Source: Blastomyces gilchristii SLH14081
Lineage: Eukaryota; Ascomycota; Eurotiomycetes; Onygenales; Ajellomycetaceae
Reading direction: 5' to 3'
DNA: 30,056 nucleotides
Assembly: GCF_000003855.2 (NCBI RefSeq)
Contig: NW_003101667.1
Location: forward strand, 1-30,056
Shown: positions 1 through 9,704 of the stretch, piece after piece
Layout: each line of letters begins with the position of its first letter
Numbering within the stretch: the stretch's first letter is position 1
Notes under the pieces: model-generated
Seen by the model: the letters and a program-made list of their open reading frames with translations, nothing else
Database searches by the model: none
Told to the model about the DNA's origin: nothing
Program-made: the position numbers and the translations under genes

Positions 1-429
1 TGAAGATGTGAAGACAGTAAAATATAATTCTCTAGTAAGTAACAATCTTTGATAACACTCTATATCACATAGAACTATAATACTAACTGTGAAACAGATC
101 TGCATACATTGATTACAACTGAAAATTAGACAAAACTATATACTTATAAAACTGAATTTAACTGCTATCTTCAAGATGATCTGATGAATTTACATGTCAA
201 ATCAATTCTAGAGTTATGAAAAATTGTTAAGAGTACATATTCAACTATTGCACTGATGATATATGATATTCTGACAATTTCATTGACAGAGATGAGAATG
301 AAGTGAAAGTTCAACTCAAGCTGAGATATTTATTACTATCACTGAGAATAATTACAAGAAGAAATAATCAAGAAACTCATGATTGTAAAACATGAAATTA
401 TCAGACAGTTTAATATCTCTAATCACAGT

Positions 430-934
430 TAGACTGACTGTGTAACCGTGTCTGAGACCAGAACTAGATTTTTTAATAGTCTCTTTACTAATTCGACTGA
501 TCTCATTACACAGTTTTAACATTAAATAGTAGTTTCATACTGTTTCAGTGAGACTTACTGTCTACTCTTGTCACATTTTTCAAATGAGATCATGATTTTC
601 ACTTCTCAATTTAAATTATTTTTATTGCTTTAAATGACTTTAAATCTTATTTAAGTGTTATCAAAAAGTGTTACTTTTTAAAAAATTAAAAATAGTCTAA
701 AAAAACCTTAAAATGTCTAAAAATAGTAACTTTATGCTAAGAATGAGACTAAATGAGATCAAATGAAATCACTTTCTCATTTTTTTCAAGTCATGATTTA
801 ATTTTAAGATCTGATATATAGTCAATTTGCATGTTTTTTTAATGACTAGTCTCAGTGAGATTCACATCAAGAAATGTATAAGACCAGACCAAATGGAATC
901 AAATGTGAAATTCATGATCCCGGCGGTCAGTCTA
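430..934. mobile_element. hAT-like MITE, copy 1 (505 bp)
   Basis: The element begins TAGACTGAC and ends GTCAGTCTA, a perfect 9-bp terminal inverted repeat that continues imperfectly inward. It is flanked by an 8-bp direct repeat, atcacagt, at 422-429 and 935-942. An 8-bp target duplication is characteristic of hAT-superfamily transposases. There is no coding capacity, so it would be non-autonomous. It is clearly homologous, in inverse orientation, to 28267-28773 over its whole length. Relative to that copy it carries many C-to-T and G-to-A changes, mostly at CC, GG and CG. Confidence 0.85.
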
Positions 935-1227
935 ATCACAGTATATCAGAGAAGTGTAGTTTTCATGAGAAAGTGAAGAATAAACTTGTACAAGAATGTA
1001 TTTAGTTATTTCATGAGTGTTATCAATAATTGTTATCAAATTCTGATTATATAAGCAATCACTAAATGAACTGAATGAGACTGAATTTAATCTTCAGTCT
1101 CAGTCTTATTCTGATTTTGAAAGAATAATCATCTTTCACTGTTTATTCTGAGAAATTACTTCTGTTTCACTGTTCTTAAATTAAATCTGGTCATTTTTCA
1201 CATCATTTCTCTCAGAAATAGTTCATT

Positions 1228-1334
1228 TTCAGATTTTTTTAATGCTTGGTTCTGATGGAACTCATGTCAAGAAATGTATAAGATCAGATTAAATGAGATC
1301 AAATGTGAAATTCATAGTTTCATTAGTCAGTCTA
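1228..1334. mobile_element. Right end of a third hAT-like element
   Basis: This stretch matches the last ~100 bases of the MITE at 430-934 (shared 'gtcaagaaatgtataaga' and 'aaatgtgaaattcat') and ends in the same GTCAGTCTA inverted repeat. The next eight bases, aataagat (1335-1342), correspond to aacaagat at 13876-13883 in the intact chromovirus A1, so this element inserted at that site in the A2 protease region. The left end is not recognisable, so it is either truncated or belongs to a longer relative extending past base 1. Confidence 0.6.
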
Positions 1335-3413
1335 AATAAGATGCCTTGTTCAGATAGTCAGACAAGTTCTAATATAAGATTATAGTCAAGATTATCAACT
1401 TCATATACATAAGTGTCTTCATGTTGATGTCTCTTAATATCTATGTTTAATTTCACTATGTAACAGATGCAAATATCTCTTGAGTCAATAAATTCTGCAA
1501 GAAGTTAAGATTTTGATAAAGAGATATGCTGAAGATTTCAGTGTCTTATAACTAAAGATTTAATCATTGTATAGTGACATATATCACTATCAATCATAAC
1601 TTTCATATTATGCATGTCATCTATCACAGTAAATATAAGAATCACATTTATTGTTATTTTCTGTTTAAATTATTATTATCTGACCTCTTTAAGCTTCTGC
1701 TTGCAAGTTTGAGTAGAAGCTAATCTTTTCCCTGTTTTATCAGAGCATTCTCATAGTTATCTTTTAAATCCTTCTTTAGTGTAATGTGATTGACGCAGAC
1801 TGTCAGTATTGATCTTTTCTTTGAATGAGAAGATATATAGACTGATCAGCAGTTGAAAGTAAGATGTTTTGATCAGTTACAATTGATATACATCTCTCAT
1901 TGACATTAATCAGCAGCTTCTTCAGAAGTGATCTCAGAGACTTGAATACCTATTCAGAGAGTGAAGACTCTTACTTATACATAGATATTTAAGTCTATTC
2001 AATTCATAACATCTGCATTATTATTCTTTAGTACAGATGTATGAGTGTATCATCTTCTGTCATTATTCTATATACTTTTAAGCTTGATAAGATAGTCATT
2101 TAATGTTCAGAGTTGTATGCAGAAGTCTTTATAAGTTCAGTCTTCATCTACACTTATAAGAACTTATAAGAGTTTAAAAGTTAGTGTCTTCTTGAGCATG
2201 CTAATCTTCATTCAATTCTCTCAAGATTGATTACCTGCTTCTAGAATCTTGATATCAAAGTCAGAAATAAATGTTATAAGAGAAGTATTTCTCTGTTAAG
2301 CACTCTGTAATTAATCTAATGCCTTCTGCTATATAGCAGTGTCTCTGAATAGAACATTAAGATATCTGATAATATTATCAGATGTACATAACACTGATTC
2401 ACATGTCTTTATTTTTCAATGAAACTTCTGTTTCATGCAATCTTTTAATCAATCATTGATATACTAATCTTGATTAGTTAATGAACTGATGACATCTGCA
2501 TCTACACTTAGTTTCACAAGCATGTTTAATCTTCATAATAGATAGAGAGTGAGATTAGAAGTATTAAAATATACAGAAGTATCTAGATATTTCTTCAGTG
2601 TTCATACTATCTTTGATTTAATCAGTGTTAAAATTATCTGTGCAGAGATTTCTTGTTGAGTTAATCATTGAATTTCTTCATATTGCTGTTATTAATTTAT
2701 ATGCATATTAGCTATCTATTGCTGTTATAATTTTAATATTGCTCAGAGTCACTACAGTACTGTGTCTATACTTCTATTTAAGAGTTCATTCATGTTATTA
2801 GTAGACATAGTTATATTATTCATTGAATATATAATATCTGCATTTGAGAGTTCTTCAGAGTCAGAAGAAGTGTATCCATATAACTATCTTATACATCTAA
2901 GATGTCAGAATTCTCAGATCTTTCACTGATATTCTTTTTATAAGATCTTATTACAGAGTCAGAGTAACTGATGAGTAAGCTGCTATTTAAAGACTTAGTA
3001 TCTACTTAACAGATTATTCATTTCTCTATTTCTTATGTATTATTACATGTTCAGATATCTTTTCAATGAATAATCATTTCTAATGAGAAGATAATGAACA
3101 TTTTTCAAGTATAAGAGGCCTACACTGAATAGATTGATATTAATATATAGGTCTTATCTAACAAAAGTGAAAAATATTAGAGAAGGAAAATAAAAGAGAA
3201 AGTGTGAGAATCAGTAATCAGAGTGAATATTTATACACATATAAGATAAAGCTTCAGAGTGAAAGAATAGAAACTTCATAAGTTTCTTAACTGAGAATTG
3301 ATAACTAAAAATCAGAGCTTTCAGCAGAAATCTATGAAGTGTAATAAAATGAATCAATGACTGAGAATCAGAGCTTTTGACAGAAATCTATTAATTAGGT
3401 GTAGTCTGCTACA
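1335..3413 (-). mobile_element. Chromovirus A2, truncated copy (LTR, gag, protease part)
   Basis: The stretch is collinear with 13876-15989 of the complete element A1 (for example shared 'gatgccttgttcagatag', 'tgacctctt.aagcttctg' and the LTR). On the minus strand it holds the 5' LTR, the gag region and the start of the aspartic protease region, and is then cut where a hAT-like element inserted at 1334. All frames are broken, mostly by TGA and TAA. Its left continuation (RT, RNase H, integrase) is not seen in the window. It is a dead copy. Confidence 0.8.
3110..3413 (-). repeat. LTR of chromovirus A2 (~304 bp)
   Basis: The stretch aligns with the 311-bp LTRs at 10231-10541 and 15679-15989: shared 'actgaatagatt', 'atataggtctta', 'acaaaagtgaaaaa' and 'atctatgaagtgtaat'. 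The terminal TG has become TA at 3110, as expected of a G-to-A change. The right edge 'gctaca' corresponds to 'gtcaca' in A1. Confidence 0.75.
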
Positions 3414-3435
3414 GTTCTATATCTAATACTGATCT

Positions 3436-3720
3436 CTACAGTGCAGGCTCATTACATATATAATTCATGATTTTACTAGGTTTTATAGGTGAAAAAGCAA
3501 GAAATGATTAATTTTACATATATAATTACTTTTGACAGACTATCTTGATGAATTGAGTATTTTTATATGTGATTCTTATTATCTTAAGAGAGAATGTTAA
3601 CTGTTGCAGCTATTATAGCTATTATTTATAATAATCTCTCTAGATTATATAACTAATCACTATATTAAGCTCTTTATAGATAGCTTTATTAATAAAACCT
3701 TCAACTATTCTACAGTGTAT
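3436..3720. repeat. Repeat C, left copy (inverse of 8100-9180)
   Basis: Read on the opposite strand, 8980-9180 and 8100-8205 match this stretch: shared 'aattttactaggt', 'gacagactatctta/g', 'attcttattatcttaagagag' and 'atattaagctctttatagatag'. The right copy carries about 780 extra bases in the middle. I find no protein motif, so the type of element is unknown. The two copies sit on either side of the gene island in opposite orientation. Confidence 0.65.
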
Positions 3721-4086
3721 TTATATGATTTAAACAAGATAATGATGATTAATACACATTTAAAAATCAAAAATGATGATAACTGAAAATATTTCAGTTG
3801 TGATAATATGCTGAGACACACTTACTAATGATAGAAAGTTGCGTTTGACACAATTATAACTCAAGAGAGTGTTTTGAAGATTGAAGAAGTCTTGAGTTAT
3901 ATATAAAATATCAATCAATGAGAATAAAAAAGTGATTAAAACTATTCAGTTTCAATCACAAAAACATGCAGTATCTCAGTGTAGTGTATATGAAATTATT
4001 GAATATACTGTTTATATACACTCTAGATATACAGAAAATACTTCTTAATACAACTAACTTGATTTTCTTTGTGATTTTTGTGACAT
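3721..4086. other. AT-rich DNA, no gene seen
   Basis: The composition remains AT-rich with very few CC, GG or CG up to about 4095, where it switches abruptly to normal gene-like sequence. No reading frame, RNA gene or homology to other parts of the window was recognised. Confidence 0.5.
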
Positions 4087-4161
4087 TTGACTATAGAGTT
4101 ATCAAATAGTAAAGAGGTGTATGAGTTGGTGGTGGATTACGTTACATGTTTTTCTAACCGC

Positions 4162-4923
4162 TCAATCCACCGCCGTCAACTCCTCCGGCGTATCGGGCTG
4201 CCTACTCCAATGCGCCCTCCTCACTCCATCCAACAGCTCCAACTTCTTAAACACCCGCTTCACAGTCGGATACACCCCCAAATCCATCCCAACCCTCTGC
4301 GCCCCCCACACCGCGGGCACAAGACACACATCCGCCAACGACAGCGCATCACCAACCGCATATGTGCCCGCGCAAGATTGCATTAGCGCCTCTAGCGCCG
4401 CGAAGCCAGTCTCCATCAGCTCTCGGGCCCAGAGGGTATTATCAGCGCCGAGGGCCTTGACGCGCTGCTGGATGCGCATGTTTGTGACGGGCTGGATGTC
4501 GCAGGCAATGATGTTTACGAGGGTGCGGACGCGGGCACGCTTTTCCGGGCAGGAAGCGGGCGGGAGGAGGGGGGTTCCGTTGTCTAGATTCGTATTTGTG
4601 GCATTTGTAGAGAGTTCTTCGAGGTATTCGAGTGCGGCAATGGATTGGCCGATGGATAGGAGTTGAGTTTGGTTACTGGTGGTAGCCTCGGTGGCGGGCG
4701 AGGGGTCCTCTGTGGTGACGATAAGGACAGGGACGGAGGCGGAGGGGTTGAGGGCGCGGTGGGTTGGGGAGAGCTGTTCACCCTTGAGGAGATTGATGAA
4801 GGTGGTTGTATAGGGGATTTGTTTAAGGTTAAGAGCGATGCGGAGGCGGGCGGCGCAAGACGAGCGGAAGTAGGAGTATAGATGGAATTGATAGGTTCTG
4901 GTTAGAGGTTTCTCGGAGGCCAT
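4162..4923 (-). CDS. maiA: Maleylacetoacetate isomerase / zeta-class glutathione S-transferase
   Basis: This is a 253-residue, single-exon protein with an intact frame. The N-terminal thioredoxin-like domain carries the zeta-class signature SSCAARLRIAL at about residues 21-31 (Ser-Ser-Cys active-site motif). It continues with NPSASVPVL (59-67, the cis-Pro loop) and GQS (92-94, glutathione-binding Gln-Ser). The C-terminal half is helical and contains 'GDALSLADVCLVPAVWGAQR', typical of GST C-terminal domains. Zeta GSTs isomerise maleylacetoacetate to fumarylacetoacetate in phenylalanine/tyrosine breakdown, using glutathione, in the cytosol. Family members are usually near 215-240 residues; the extra length lies in low-complexity loops at about 70-87 and 104-118. 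In many fungi this gene clusters with homogentisate dioxygenase and fumarylacetoacetase, but neither is next to it here. The ATG at 4923 gives a start directly before a normal zeta N-terminus. Other GST functions cannot be excluded from sequence alone. Confidence 0.9.
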   Translation of the reverse strand: MASEKPLTRTYQFHLYSYFRSSCAARLRIALNLKQIPYTTTFINLLKGEQLSPTHRALNPSASVPVLIVTTEDPSPATEATTSNQTQLLSIGQSIAALEYLEELSTNATNTNLDNGTPLLPPASCPEKRARVRTLVNIIACDIQPVTNMRIQQRVKALGADNTLWARELMETGFAALEALMQSCAGTYAVGDALSLADVCLVPAVWGAQRVGMDLGVYPTVKRVFKKLELLDGVRRAHWSRQPDTPEELTAVD

Positions 4924-4980
4924 GCTGAGCGGTCGCGAGAGATTGTTGTGGTATGGGCTTTGGCCGATGATGATATTGTT

Positions 4981-5030
4981 ATGATGAAGAAGAAGCAGAA
5001 GAAGATGATGATGATGACGATGATGGCGGT
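4981..5030. repeat. Purine-rich trinucleotide microsatellite (GAA/GAT)
   Basis: The stretch consists of imperfect repeats of gaa/gca followed by several gat units, about 60-110 bases upstream of the isomerase start codon on the minus-strand gene. It could lie in the 5' untranslated region or promoter. No function is implied by the sequence. Confidence 0.6.
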
Positions 5031-5565
5031 GTTGATATGACCTTATTATCCTGAAAGGTGGGAAGCGGGGAACATTTTGCAGGTTAAGGGATGCCTATAC
5101 GGATAAGGCGCGATTTTGCAACCAACTGTACTCAGTATAGTATGGTCATGTGCATACCACAAACCTTCCGAGGTTGTATTGCCAATGCTCATCCTGTACT
5201 TGTAAGTTATTATTGTGCGTGGTGAGCACTGATTGATTTCCCAAGCATCAAAGTAATTTGACATAATTGCACAGAAAACACTTGAAAACTAGTGCTGAGT
5301 TGTATAAGACATTGAAGATATCTCTTAATATCATTCAACCTCTTTCATTCTTCCATTGTATGAAAGAAACATTGATAAATTTGAGCGATCAGTGATACTT
5401 TGGAAAATAGTGTTTTCTGGAGCCGCGAGCAAAATGTGCTAGCTTGAGCATGGCTTGAGTGTTCTGTTCTCTGCAGCAGCATATACTCCGCATAGTGACT
5501 GTAGTAACTAAGGGTAAATAACGACGTCATTCCGGGGTCTTTTAACTAGAAATGAGTAGAAGTGT

Positions 5566-5602
5566 GGGGCTGGGCCCCTGGTGGGGAGGGGTGTGGTGGG
5601 GG
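5566..5602 (+). other. G-rich tract between the genes
   Basis: Several runs of three to five G fall within 37 bases (gggg, ggg, gggg, gggg, ggggg). One loop is eight bases long, so it only loosely fits the usual G-quadruplex pattern. It is strikingly GC-rich compared with the surrounding intergenic DNA. Confidence 0.4.
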
Positions 5603-6048
5603 TTAGTAGTAGGCGGAATCAATCCAGGGGCTACGAGGTGTAAATTCTTAAGGAAAATATGTAAAGCTTATTGCTGAGAATTCTATTAAATAGCCGCTCT
5701 GAAAAACAAGAGGGTGTATTATCAAATTTGAATTTCTGAATTTCCTATCATTCTTGTTTCAATCTATAGTTACTCTTTTCATAGTATAGTAAACAGATCA
5801 TTATTATCATCTGAACTTGTAGCTAATTATGCCATCATGTGTATAAACTACAAACAACAAAAGGGGAATCACCAATCCTGTGGTTTTGCAGATCAGGCGC
5901 GAGCTGCTGAGCCGGTCCGATCAACGGAGGGGGCGAAGAGCCAGAAGGCAAACAAGAAAAAAAGAAAAAAAGAAAACAGTGAGTCCAAGAGCCAATCTGA
6001 CCTAGGAGGAGAAAGCAAAAAAGCATGAAAATGGGGGAATTCAGGAAT

Positions 6049-7501
6049 TCAGCAAATAAAAAACCCCGTCGTCAAGCCCACAATTGTCCCCACTCCAATC
6101 CCCAGTGCCGTCCGTCCGAAAGATTTCTTCTTCCCCCTTTTCTGACCATCCTCCCGCGCACGCACTTCATCCGCCAACCGCTGGAAATTCCTCCTCAACA
6201 TTTTCCCACTCTTCTCTACAAGTCTCAACTTCCTGTGTAGCTGCTCCTTCGTCTCCCCGAGCACGCGGCCGTGATCGAAATCCTTCCTTCGGAGTGCCTC
6301 ATCCAGTTCCTCGCACAGCGCAGCAAGTTCACCGGCGTACCGTTGCCTCTCCTCTCTGATTTCCGCATACAGTTCTCGACCCACCATCGTGTCGCCCAGC
6401 CGCTGGCCCTGTATCACCATTTCCCGCTGGATGTCCAGGGGCTGGATTGGCTTTTGGCTGCGCAGGAGGCAGGCTTTGATAATCTCCTGCGCCGATCGCT
6501 TGCTGCCGTCATGACGCATCATCATGCCGCCGTGGCTGAGTATACTGCTCCAGTAGCGGTCGCGTAGTTGCTTCTCGAGAGCTACACCCTCATCGAACGT
6601 GTGTAGTTTCCCCCACATATTCGTTGTCATGATTGCGTGGGATAAATTGCCAGCGCCACAGAGTTTTTTCATCATACGTAGGTTGCGCAGGGCGGGGGCC
6701 GTCCATGCGCCTGCTTGTTATGTCATGTAGGTATATGATGCCGGCTAGCTTGATGTTGTTGCTATAGAGGAGACACAGGAAGTTGGCGATGGAGCTGAGA
6801 GTGGTGGTATCGCTTCTGTTTGCTTTGTTGAAGCCTGGGGTGTCTACGAGGATCACTCGTGTTTTCTGGTCAATTTGGTAGGGGTAGATTTCGATGTTGT
6901 CTGTGCCTGTGCATGTCGAATTAGAGAGGAATAATCTTATCTGGCGGATCGAACGATCGAACTGGTCGGGATAGGCGATGGATTTGATATGATAAGGGAG
7001 TTAAACATACATCCTGTGAGGCTGTGACCGATAGGAGCACTCTGCCCGTCGGCGAACAGAGAGATAAAACTGCTCTTCAACGACCCTGTGTGTCCCATCA
7101 TAAGAATCACAAGGTCGCCCTGTCTGATGATTTTATGTGCATGTTAGTCGATGATAGAATAAAACCAGGCAGCCTCCACCACATAGAACTTACCGGAGTC
7201 TGACTTCCTCCTGCCTTTGGCGCGGCGCCCAGTATGCATTTTCATTTTGCCCTGCATTCTGACTGTGAGATGGTATCCGCTCCGGCCGTCTGGAAGGTCT
7301 GCTATTATCAACAGTTCCCAACTGGGCGCTGTTCGAGAACGATTGCGGTTGTTGAGCTTGCGACAACCCCCCCTGGCCTGACGACAGAAGATGATGATAT
7401 GGTGGAGGCGAGTGAGGAACAGATGGTGCAGGAGAGAGTTGTGATGACCCGACGAAACTGTACGGCGGGGGAGGAGGCTCGTCACTGTTTAACATTGACA
7501 T
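6049..7501 (-). CDS. AIG1-like G-domain protein, three exons, altered P-loop and frameshift
   Basis: Minus-strand exons are 7194-7501, 7011-7123 and 6049-6906. Intron 1 (7124-7193) runs GTAAGT...CTAAC...CAG and intron 2 (6907-7010) runs GTATGT...CTAAT...CAG; phases join correctly across both. The protein would be about 425 residues if one base is removed from a run of five G at 6694-6698 (five C in the coding strand). As read, the G domain and the C-terminal half are in different frames. In order it has a Pro-rich N-terminus (about 1-60), a degenerate P-loop GHTGSLKSS (the usual Gly before Lys is Leu), DTPGF (Walker B/G3), 'IIYLHDITSRRMDG', then 'MMKKLCGAGNLSHAIMTT' as in fungal AIG1-type domains. 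A charged, probably coiled-coil region follows, then a C-terminal hydrophobic tail of about 19 residues ending FFIC, which may anchor it in a membrane. Substrate and pathway are unknown. The frameshift could be a sequencing indel or a true lesion. The start ATG at 7501 has a second in-frame ATG two codons later. Confidence 0.75.
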
Positions 7502-7800
7502 GTCGAGGCTTTTACATCCGTTCGCTTTAGTTGATAACTTATAGCTGGCGGTGGGTGGATACTGAAAAGGCTCTGGAAGCTTTTGGGAAATTCACAGGAT
7601 AGTATTCTTTTGTTTTTTTCCTTTGTTTTTGAAATATCGATCGGTCCACGCCACCAGACACACTCCCTGATGCGGCGCTTCAGCATCCACTGGATAGCCC
7701 TGGTTGCCTCAGCCGGCGACCTTTTGACTTCACCAGTTGATTCAAGTTTGGAAATGAAATGACGTCTCTTTTTCTTTCGTATGGTGGATAACACAAAATG
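7502..7800. promoter_or_regulatory. Upstream region of the G-domain gene, right edge of the gene island
   Basis: The sequence has normal composition and lies directly 5' of the minus-strand start at 7501, so it presumably holds the promoter and leader. It contains a pyrimidine-rich tract (7603-7630). A 101-residue minus-strand open frame at 7489-7794 overlaps the start codon and looks accidental. At about 7800 the composition switches to AT-rich mutated repeat DNA. Confidence 0.4.
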
Positions 7801-8099
7801 AAAATATTTAAATGTTACAACCCATTCAAGACTAAAGAGAAACAGCAGGATGAGCTGGCATCATGTTGAATGTCACACACACAGTGACAACTTATTAGAC
7901 AACATTGATAGTCAGTGAATATAGTGATTATACTACTGAGCACTAGCAGTCATCTCTGAACAATCAAATCAACTACATCTCATAACTTGTTAAAATATCT
8001 TAATACACATGAGTCTCTGTGTGCAAAGACATTTCAGAGCTAAGCTCAAAATGAAAGACTTTGCAAGATTGATTTTACAGCTTATTATTAATAACAAGC
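7801..8099. other. AT-rich DNA, no gene seen
   Basis: CC, GG and CG are scarce here after the first ~60 bases. No protein motif, RNA gene or match to another part of the window was recognised. Confidence 0.45.
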
Positions 8100-9180
8100 A
8101 TTATATAGAATAGTTGAAGATTGTATTAATAGATCTATCTATAAAGAGCTTAATATAGTAGTTAATCATGTGATCTAGAGAGATTGCTACAGTTAATAAC
8201 TATATCTCAGCAGGCTCAGACTCTCTGACTCAGTTTGAATGAGTTGCAGCATTATTATTAACTAATTCAGCATGACACTAACCTACTTTTGATACAAGTT
8301 ATGTGCTCAGAGCAATTCTCATCAGAGAGTCTGAGAAGAAACAGTTTCATCTTCAATGAAGATTTCTGAGATTTACAAGGATTTTTCAGATTCTTTAACT
8401 TTGACTTTCTATTACTATATATCTACATATCTTTGAGATTTGAAAATCACCTTAGCTTATAGCTAAAGAGAAGAAGAATAGAAATATTTTTTTAATATTT
8501 CAAAAAAATCTATATTTAGGATAGATATATACTCTTGAAAATAATTATATTTTTTGATCTCAGAATTTCTAAGAGCTTTTTTTTATATGAGGAATTGAAT
8601 TAAAATTTCTGTGTTTAAAAACACACTAGTCAACTTTGAGATGATACTTCTATTTTAAGAACTTGAGATATGAATATAAAAATCAGATACATCATAAGAA
8701 TATTATTATTCTAAGATTTCAAGATAATATAGAAATGATGAATCTATGAAATTAAGTTGAAATTCTCTTTCATACTCAGAGTACTGAGTAAATTGTTTCT
8801 GTGTTACTAATAATCAGAAACTGTTTCTTCTCAGATACTTTGTAAGATATTATCACTTATATAATCTGATTTTATTGTTTAAGTTAGCTTATTGCTTATT
8901 TGAGGTTAGCTTATAATATAATCATTAATTCAGTGTTAAAACAGTAATGAATATCTGAAGAAGTGTCTGAGCTTACTGAGATAATAATAACTGTAATAAC
9001 TGTAACAGTCAACACTCTCTCTTAAGATAATAAGAATTACATGTAAAAACACTTAATTTACTAAGATAGTCTGTCAAAATCAAATTTAAATGAATATGTA
9101 AAATGAATTATTTCTGACTTCTTCACCTGCAAGACCTAGTAAAATTATGAATTGTATAAATATCACAGTGTCTAGAGATT
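8100..9180. repeat. Repeat C, right copy with ~780-bp insertion
   Basis: Bases 8980-9180 and 8100-8205 match the reverse complement of 3436-3720. The intervening ~780 bases are absent from the left copy, so they are either an insertion here or a deletion there. Within the extra segment lies a 504-bp unit with 18-bp inverted ends. The right junction shows 'ataataataactgtaataact', resembling the (TAA)n tails of the SINEs, but I cannot define a target duplication. Confidence 0.55.
8331..8834. mobile_element. 504-bp unit with perfect 18-bp inverted ends, possible MITE
   Basis: ctgagaagaaacagtttc at 8331-8348 is exactly inverted at 8817-8834. A perfect 18-bp inverted repeat within heavily mutated DNA is unlikely by chance, and the spacing is close to that of the hAT-like MITEs. 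However, the ends differ from the TAGACTGAC family. I see no convincing flanking target duplication and no coding capacity. The nature of the element is uncertain. Confidence 0.45.
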
Positions 9181-9704
9181 TAGTAAGTTTATTTACTACT
9201 ATCTGAGTAGTAAAAATATATTTCAAATTAATAATTCTCTGATTCAACTGTCAATGGGAAAAAGAAAAATATGTATTAATATACTTACTTCAGACTGTAA
9301 TAACTGTTATCTTTATAAGATCTATAGTACTCTTATTATCAGTGAGAATCTGTATCAGAGATGTAATAATAAAGTCAAGCTTAATTATGAGATTTCAGAT
9401 TTATATTACTTAATAAACTGTCTCACTAAGAGTTACATATTTAATCTTATTGAAACTTAGAGATATATAAGACTACTTCACTGAATATTATGAAATCAGA
9501 TTATCTATAAGCTTAAAAATATAACTGAATATTAATTTTCTATTATTATTTAAGAGACCTGCTCAATCTGAATCTGAGTAGTCAAAGAGTAAGTAGAAAT
9601 TATCAGAGAAATCAGAGAGAACAGAAGAATTAATAGAAATAAAAGAATTAGTAAAAATAGAAGAATTAGTGAGAATAAAAGAATCAGTGAGAATAAAACT
9701 CTTA
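9181..9704. other. AT-rich DNA left of element B1, with tandem repeat
   Basis: A 68-codon plus-strand open frame (9254-9460) has no recognisable motif and is probably chance. The only clear structure is the 18-bp tandem array at 9626-9697, seven bases before B1 begins. Confidence 0.4.
9626..9697. repeat. Tandem array, four 18-bp units
   Basis: There are four consecutive units of exactly 18 bases, at 9626, 9644, 9662 and 9680, with consensus agaattagtgagaataaa. The last two differ by a single T/C. Because the period is a multiple of three, it reads as a six-residue repeat in each frame without a stop, so it could be a remnant of a repetitive coding segment. Confidence 0.8.

Larger units (their letters stand above)
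1..1334. other. Heavily mutated AT-rich DNA holding MITE copy 1; no gene seen
   Basis: No convincing reading frame is present. From 1 to 445 I find no CC, GG or CG dinucleotide at all, while CA, TG, TC and GA are common, which is the mutation signature seen in the transposons of this window. A complete MITE occupies 430-934. The right end of a second, related element ends at 1334, immediately followed by chromovirus copy A2. The stretches 1-421 and 943-1227 could be the body of a longer hAT-like element whose left end lies outside the window, but I see no transposase motif to prove it. Confidence 0.5.
4924..6048. other. Intergenic region between the two genes
   Basis: The composition is ordinary rather than RIP-like. 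Bases 4924 to about 5300 would be the promoter and 5' leader of the isomerase gene, including a trinucleotide-rich stretch. Open frames at 5046-5264, 5345-5530 and 5835-6026 are short, low in similarity to anything I recognise, and partly overlap on both strands, so I do not call them. Bases 6019-6048 are the presumed 3' end of the G-domain gene. Confidence 0.45.

Noticed and set aside
4087..4881. Plus-strand open frames of 72-181 codons across the isomerase gene
   Set aside because: They are shadows of the minus-strand zeta GST, which has clear family motifs and an intact frame over the same bases.
6590..6856. A separate 88-residue gene starting at 'MILVDTPGF'
   Set aside because: It is exon 3 of the G-domain gene: the DTPGF motif and splice phases join it to the P-loop exon.
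7489..7794. Minus-strand 101-codon open frame upstream of the G-domain gene
   Set aside because: No recognisable motif, overlaps the start of the real gene in another frame, and lies where the promoter should be.
9254..9460. 68-residue plus-strand protein
   Set aside because: AT-rich chance frame with no motif, no neighbouring gene structure and composition like the surrounding repeats.
9626..9697. CRISPR-like array
   Set aside because: Units are contiguous without spacers; this is a simple tandem repeat in a eukaryotic genome.
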